Origin: JAFNAG01 sp050011535
GTDB lineage: Bacteria > Acidobacteriota > UBA6911
Length of the DNA stretch: 64,000 nucleotides
Assembly (NCBI GenBank): GCA_050011535.1
Contig: JBEKIX010000005.1
Coordinates: forward strand, 1-64,000
Direction: 5' to 3'
Both the position numbers and the translations under genes were made by a program. Below the pieces are notes generated by a model. It ran no database searches. It saw only the letters and a program-made list of their open reading frames with translations, and was not told the origin of the DNA. This document shows positions 59,592 through 64,000 of this stretch, piece by piece. Each line of letters begins with the position of its first letter. Within the stretch, counting starts at the first letter, position 1.

Positions 59592-60848
59592 TTATTTCAG
59601 GCGCTCGATTTCGGCGCCGAGGCGGGCCAGCTTTGTTTCGATGTGGTCGTAGCCCCGGTCCAGGTGGTACACGCGATCCACGATGGTTTCACCTCTGGCG
59701 ACCAGCCCTGCCAGCACCAGGGATGCGCTTGCTCGCAAGTCCGACGCCAGCACTTTAGCGCCGCTCAAAGGCCTGCCTCCCTTGACGATGGCGCGGCGGC
59801 CGTCGACGGTGATTTCCGCCCCCATGCGCACCAGTTCGTGTGCGTGCAGGAACCGGTTTTCGAAGATCGTTTCGGTGATGACGGCGGTCCCGCCGCCTTG
59901 CGTCATCAGGGCCATGTACTGGGCTTGCATGTCCGTCGCAAAGCCGGGATACGGAAGCGTGGTCAGGTCCTGAGACTGAATGGGATCGCGTCCCTGCACC
60001 CGGGCGGCGTCGGGCGCTTGGATCTGAATCCCGGCCCCGTTTCGTTCGAGCTGCGCGAGGAGCGAACCCATGTGATCCGGCCGGCAGTTGCATATTTCGA
60101 CATCGCCGCGCGTAATCGCCGCTGCCACGGCGAAGGTACCGGCTTCGATGCGGTCAGCGATGATGCAGTGCCGGCAGCCGTGCAACTCATCGACGCCCTG
60201 GATTCGGATCGTGCGCGAGCCCTCTCCCTCGATGCGCGCCCCCATCTTCCGGAGGAGCTCCGCCAAATCGACCACCTCGGGTTCGCATGCGGCGTTGTCG
60301 AGCACGGTTTCGCCTCGTGCCAGACAGGCAGCCATCATCAGGTTCTCGGTCCCCGTCACGGTGACCGTGTCCATAAGAATCGTTGCGCCGCGGAGCTTTT
60401 CGCAGCGCGCCTCCACATAGCCGTGGACAATTTCGCAGCGCGCCCCCATTTTTTCAAGGCCCATGATGTGGAGATTGACCGGGCGCGCACCGATCGCGCA
60501 GCCTCCCGGGAGGGAAACGCGCGCGCATCCGAAGCGCCCGACCAACGGCCCAAGCACGAGAATAGATGCGCGCATTGTCTTGACCAGCTCATAGGGCGCC
60601 TCAAGCGAGGAAATTCGCGCTGCCTTAAGCCGGGCAATCCCCAATGGGTCGATTTCAACATCGGCGCCCAATTCGGCCAGCAGGCGGCGTGTGGTGAATA
60701 CGTCCTGTACGCGGGGAATGTTTTCGAGTTCCACGGTTTCCGCGGTAAGGAGTGCGGCAACCATGGCGGGAAGCGTCGCATTCTTCGCCCCGCTGATCTC
60801 CACGCGGCCCGACAGCGCTCTTCCACCCACGACTCGAATCTTGTCCAT
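59592..60848 (-). CDS. murA: UDP-N-acetylglucosamine 1-carboxyvinyltransferase
   Basis: A 418-residue MurA enzyme, the first step of peptidoglycan precursor synthesis, transferring enolpyruvate from PEP to UDP-GlcNAc. It begins DKIRVVGGRALSGRVEISGA, has the catalytic Cys in SLPGGCAIGARPVNLHIMGL (fosfomycin-sensitive Cys type), and the conserved YPGFATDMQAQYMALMTQGG. The ATG at 60848 has GAGGG 6 bases upstream; the longer frame from 60917 is not supported. It lies between prmC and the HIT gene. Confidence 0.96.
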   Translation of the reverse strand: MDKIRVVGGRALSGRVEISGAKNATLPAMVAALLTAETVELENIPRVQDVFTTRRLLAELGADVEIDPLGIARLKAARISSLEAPYELVKTMRASILVLGPLVGRFGCARVSLPGGCAIGARPVNLHIMGLEKMGARCEIVHGYVEARCEKLRGATILMDTVTVTGTENLMMAACLARGETVLDNAACEPEVVDLAELLRKMGARIEGEGSRTIRIQGVDELHGCRHCIIADRIEAGTFAVAAAITRGDVEICNCRPDHMGSLLAQLERNGAGIQIQAPDAARVQGRDPIQSQDLTTLPYPGFATDMQAQYMALMTQGGGTAVITETIFENRFLHAHELVRMGAEITVDGRRAIVKGGRPLSGAKVLASDLRASASLVLAGLVARGETIVDRVYHLDRGYDHIETKLARLGAEIERLK

Positions 60849-60962
60849 ATCATCCCTCGTCAGAAACGGTGCGAAATATGGGACAGGTCCAATGCTGCTA
60901 ACGTAAGCAAAACTCAAGAAGACGCCACGAATTTCACAAATTCCACGTAATCTTCCATTCGC

Positions 60963-61847
60963 CTAGATTTTCCTGCGCGCGACGATGCAGCGCGAAATCC
61001 CTTGAATGTCTGCCGCAATTTCGTCCACGGCCAGACGCGCGCGCTCGGCGAGTTCCGCGACTTCAGGCGCCTGTCCGGCGCCGATTTCCAGCAGAAGCCG
61101 GCCTCCCGGAACGAGACGCATGGCGGCCTGCGGAATGATCCGGCGGCATGGATCGAGTCCCGACTCTCCCCCGAAGAGCGCCTGGAAGGGCTCATGATCC
61201 CTGACCACGATGGACAGATTGGGCATATCCTGTCCTGCCACATATGGCGGATTGGAGAGTATGAGATCGAAAATCGAACCTTCCGGAAAGCACTCGAGCA
61301 GGTCACTACAGACGAAGCCGATGCGCTCGCGCACGCCGAGCCGAATCGCGTTTTCCCGAGCCACGGCAAGGGCCTCCAGGGAGACGTCCGTCGCCCAGCC
61401 AACCGCATGCGGCGCTTCATGCGCCAGGGAGATCGCAATGCAGCCCGAACCCGTGCCCACATCTGCGAAGCGCACCGCGCCCCCATGGCTGCGCGCCAGT
61501 TCCAGTGCCTTTTCCACCAGGAGCTCGGTCTCCGGCCTGGGAATCAAGACCGCCGGAGTCACCCGGAACGAAAGCCCGAAAAACTCGCGCTTCCCCGTCA
61601 CATATTGCAGCGGCTCACCCGCGACTCGCCTTTGCACAAGAAGCGAAAACTTCCCATATGCGCCAGAGGTCAGCTGATCCTGGATATGACCGAGAACGCG
61701 AGATCGTTCCCAGCCGAGAACATGAGCCATGAGAATTTCGGCCGTAAGCCGGGGAGAATCCACGCCTGCGCGCGCGAGCGATTCACTCGCCCCGCGCAAG
61801 GCCAGCCAGATCGTACCGGGAATCTCCTGCCTCGACTCCGAGTCCAT
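60963..61847 (-). CDS. prmC: Release factor glutamine methyltransferase
   Basis: A 294-residue PrmC/HemK methyltransferase that methylates the Gln of the GGQ loop of release factors. It has an N-terminal helical domain and motifs GSGCIAISLAHEAP and NPPYVAG (NPPY catalytic motif). It is directly downstream of prfA, its substrate gene, with about 43 bases between, the classic arrangement. A short hairpin (61862-61889) lies in that gap. The upstream ribosome-binding site is weak. Confidence 0.95.
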   Translation of the reverse strand: MDSESRQEIPGTIWLALRGASESLARAGVDSPRLTAEILMAHVLGWERSRVLGHIQDQLTSGAYGKFSLLVQRRVAGEPLQYVTGKREFFGLSFRVTPAVLIPRPETELLVEKALELARSHGGAVRFADVGTGSGCIAISLAHEAPHAVGWATDVSLEALAVARENAIRLGVRERIGFVCSDLLECFPEGSIFDLILSNPPYVAGQDMPNLSIVVRDHEPFQALFGGESGLDPCRRIIPQAAMRLVPGGRLLLEIGAGQAPEVAELAERARLAVDEIAADIQGISRCIVARRKI

Positions 61848-61861
61848 TATGCCGGCTCGCG

Positions 61862-61889
61862 GAATGACGGGTTCATTCCCTCGTCATTC
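61862..61889. repeat. Small inverted repeat between prfA and prmC
   Basis: GAATGAC at 61862-61868 mirrors GTCATTC at 61883-61889 around a 14-base loop. It is a short hairpin, perhaps a partial terminator or mRNA processing site. Confidence 0.35.
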
Positions 61890-61890
61890 A

Positions 61891-62964
61891 TCAATTGCTA
61901 CCTGCCTGCTTGAGTTTCTCCGCCTGAAAATGAGTGATCAGGGCCTCAAGGATGGGATCCAGGCCGCCGTCCAGAACGCCGGCCAGATCGTGTGTGGTCA
62001 GCCCGATCCGATGATCAGTCACACGGTTCTGCGGGAAGTTGTAGGTTCGGATCTTCTCGCTGCGATCCCCGCTTCCCACCTGGTTGCGCCGGTTTTCCGC
62101 GATGGATTTCTGCTGCTCCTGGACGGCGAGGTCGTACAGGCGCGAACGCAACACGCGCATCGCCTTGGCCCGATTCTTGATTTGCGATTTTTCGTCCTGG
62201 CAAGACACGACCAACCCTGAAGGAAGATGCGTGATGCGCACCGCGGAATATGTGGTGTTTACCGATTGGCCACCCGGTCCGGAAGAACAGAAAGTGTCCG
62301 TGCGAATGTCCTTGGGATCTATTTTGATATCGACGTCATCCGCCTCCGCCAAAACCGCGACCGTGGCAGCTGAAGTATGGATGCGGCCGCTGGCTTCGGT
62401 GGCTGGAACCCGTTGGACGCGATGCACGCCGCTCTCGTATTTGAGCTTGCTGTACACGCGGTCTCCCTCGACAATCGCGATGATCTCCTTGTAGCCGCCC
62501 ACTTCCGAAATGTGCTCTTCCGTAACCTCCACGCGCCACCCGCATTTTTCGGCGTGGCGGCTGTACATGCGGAATAGTTCGGCGGCAAACAGCGTAGCCT
62601 CGTCTCCTCCCGTCCCCGCGCGGATCTCCAGCAGGACGTTCTTCTCGTCGTTCGGATCCTTGGGCATCATGAGCCATTGGAGATTTTTCTGGCAAGCGCC
62701 GGCGCGCTCTTCCAGCGATGCCAGTTCCTCTTCCGCCATCTTGCGCATCTCGGGATCCGATTCGGAGTGGAGCAGCGATTTCGTTCCCTCGATGCCTTGG
62801 AGCAGATCCTTGTACTCCCGGAATCTTTCAACGATCTCGGCCAACTCCCTGTGCTTCTTGGCGTGCTTCTGGTAGGTGGAAGGATTTGCCAGAACCTCCG
62901 GGTCCGCCAGCAGCCGGTTCAGTTCCTCGAATTTTTGTTCCAGTTCGTTCAGCTTATCGATCAT
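61891..62964 (-). CDS. prfA: Peptide chain release factor 1
   Basis: A 357-residue class I release factor reading UAA/UAG. It has the helical N-terminal domain (DKLNELEQKFEELNRLLADP), the codon-recognition tripeptide region in VPATEASGRIHTSA (P-A-T), and the GGQ loop in CSSGPGGQSVNTTYSAV. The ATG at 62964 gives normal RF1 length; the frame extends to 63123 but overlaps the upstream gene. It heads prfA-prmC. Confidence 0.96.
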   Translation of the reverse strand: MIDKLNELEQKFEELNRLLADPEVLANPSTYQKHAKKHRELAEIVERFREYKDLLQGIEGTKSLLHSESDPEMRKMAEEELASLEERAGACQKNLQWLMMPKDPNDEKNVLLEIRAGTGGDEATLFAAELFRMYSRHAEKCGWRVEVTEEHISEVGGYKEIIAIVEGDRVYSKLKYESGVHRVQRVPATEASGRIHTSAATVAVLAEADDVDIKIDPKDIRTDTFCSSGPGGQSVNTTYSAVRITHLPSGLVVSCQDEKSQIKNRAKAMRVLRSRLYDLAVQEQQKSIAENRRNQVGSGDRSEKIRTYNFPQNRVTDHRIGLTTHDLAGVLDGGLDPILEALITHFQAEKLKQAGSN

Positions 62965-63034
62965 GGGGTTATCCGTTGAGATTATAGGATATATCCCGGA
63001 TTCCAGCCAGGAAGGGCGCGATGGGGGAGGGCCG

Positions 63035-64000
63035 CTAAGCCGCGGCCTGAGCTTCGCGAGCCTTGACGCTGTCCAGCTCCAGCGCTTCCTGCAGCGCGCG
63101 GATCGCCACTTCCAGCTGATCATCGCTCGGAGGCTTGGTTGTAACTCGCTGCAGAGTCAGGCCCGGAAGAACGATCAGCCGGAAAAAACCGCGCTGGGCG
63201 CGGGGCGCAGACAAGCGGATCAGTTCGTAGGACAGGCCGGAGATTATCGGAATCAGGATCACGCGGGACAGGAAGATGGCCCAAAAGGCCTTGAACTTGA
63301 AAATGGAAAAAACCACGATGCTGACCACCATGACGAAGAGCAGGAAACTGGTGCCGCAACGCGGGTGCAATGTCGACTTCCTGCGCGCGTTCTCGACCGT
63401 CAGCTCCTCTTTCGCCTCCCAGGTGAAAACAACCTTGTGTTCAGCGCCGTGGTACTGAAATACGCGCTTGATATCCTTCATTGTGCTGATCAGCAGGATG
63501 TAGGCAAGGAAAAAGACGACGCGAATCATGCCGTCGACCAGATTGAACACGAACCAATTGTGGACGGCCGCGAAATAATTCTTCAGCCAGGTTGTGATCC
63601 AGAGCGGCGCCAGGATGAAGACCGCGACGGCCACGACCGCGGCAGCGCCCATGGACAGTGCCGTCGGGAGCCATCCGCCTTCCGGAGCCGCTGCGGCCGG
63701 TTCCGCGCCGGCGGTTTCCGACTTTGGCGCCGCGTCGGCCATTGCCGCGTTGAACGAAAAGTTCAGCGTGCTGATGCCGAGCATAAGAGATTGCACCAGG
63801 ACCGCGAATCCCCGAATGATAGGCCAGGTGAGAGGTTTCCAGAGATCCGCCAGGCGGCGCACTGCTTCCTTCTTGATCGCCATGGAACCATCCGCGCGGC
63901 GCACCGCGACGGCATAGGCATACGGCGTGCGCATCATGACGCCTTCGATCACAGCCTGCCCGCCGACAAGAATGTCTTCCGGCGAGCCTTTTGTACCGCT
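63035..64000 (-). CDS. DUF1385 membrane protein (partial, runs off the window edge)
   Basis: The coding frame is open to the window edge, so the N-terminus is missing (321 codons seen plus stop). It contains the family signature GGQAVIEGVMMRTPYAYAVA near the start and several hydrophobic helices (IIRGFAVLVQSLMLGISTLN, ALSMGAAAVVAVAVFILAPL, VDGMIRVVFFLAYILLISTM, FLLFVMVVSIVVFSIF). DUF1385 genes are often found upstream of prfA in bacteria, as here. Its role is unknown. An A-rich linker (ADAAPKSETAGAEPAAAAPE) lies between two helices. Confidence 0.85.
   Translation of the reverse strand, partial: SGTKGSPEDILVGGQAVIEGVMMRTPYAYAVAVRRADGSMAIKKEAVRRLADLWKPLTWPIIRGFAVLVQSLMLGISTLNFSFNAAMADAAPKSETAGAEPAAAAPEGGWLPTALSMGAAAVVAVAVFILAPLWITTWLKNYFAAVHNWFVFNLVDGMIRVVFFLAYILLISTMKDIKRVFQYHGAEHKVVFTWEAKEELTVENARRKSTLHPRCGTSFLLFVMVVSIVVFSIFKFKAFWAIFLSRVILIPIISGLSYELIRLSAPRAQRGFFRLIVLPGLTLQRVTTKPPSDDQLEVAIRALQEALELDSVKAREAQAAA

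Noticed and set aside
1..64000. tRNA, rRNA, CRISPR array, prophage or complete insertion sequence
   Set aside because: I looked in the intergenic stretches on both strands and saw no cloverleaf, no rRNA-like sequence, no regularly spaced repeats with unique spacers, and no transposase or integrase gene.

Overview
The window looks like a chromosomal segment of a Gram-negative, high-GC bacterium, most likely an Acidobacteriota member. This placement is inferred from gene content, not from a marker tree. Pointers are a GWxTD-domain exported protein, a large VPS10/sortilin-type beta-propeller protein, exported S9 and CocE-type hydrolases, an Hfq-like protein with an N-terminal extension, LPS-core-type glycosyltransferases, several HlyD-type adaptors, and many intergenic palindromes. 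No rRNA, tRNA, CRISPR array, prophage or complete insertion sequence was seen.

Layout. 0.3-10.5 kb: exported proteins and enzymes (VPS10 propeller, TauE/SafE exporter with DUF1634 partner, CocE/NonD hydrolase, S9 peptidase, acyl-CoA dehydrogenase). 10.9-18 kb: GWxTD protein behind a consensus promoter, two family-2 glycosyltransferases and rfbD (surface polysaccharide), smpB, pepA. 17.6-22.8 kb: three consecutive HlyD-type adaptors and a MacB/FtsX-type permease with no ATPase. 22.9-26 kb: a VapC remnant, a methyltransferase, and an overlapping ECF sigma / anti-sigma / secretin-N-domain operon. 26-33.5 kb: pdxA, Hfq-like gene, TPR protein, holB-tmk, yggS-DUF167, small proteins and rsmE. 33.5-38.4 kb: hrcA-grpE-dnaK-dnaJ-rsmE heat-shock operon with a strong promoter. 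38.7-49.2 kb: amino-acid enzymes, HtrA, a toxin-antitoxin pair, a GIY-YIG protein, glpX, radical SAM protein, queE, PP2C phosphatase. 49.4-53.8 kb: coiled-coil envelope protein, zinc-ribbon/PEGA/TPR membrane protein, methyltransferase. 53.8-58.7 kb: a dihydropyrimidinase homologue lacking metal ligands beside a decayed class III aminotransferase, hutU, and an ERCC4-HhH nuclease gene disrupted by an 8-bp duplication. 58.7-64 kb: leftward DUF1385-prfA-prmC-murA-HIT-DUF3467 run.

Most unusual signals. A family of intergenic palindromic elements (near 7.0, 38.5 and 43.0 kb) has arms made of degenerate GTCCAN/NTGGAC-type hexamers, shared ends and a shared centre; in the third copy an RHH/RelE toxin-antitoxin pair sits where the loop should be. 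A related but different hexamer hairpin lies at 10.6 kb. Several near-perfect palindromes touch or contain the stop codons of neighbouring genes. Gene-decay events (hydantoinase site loss, aminotransferase pseudogene, ERCC4 frameshift, VapC fragment) are also clear in the sequence.
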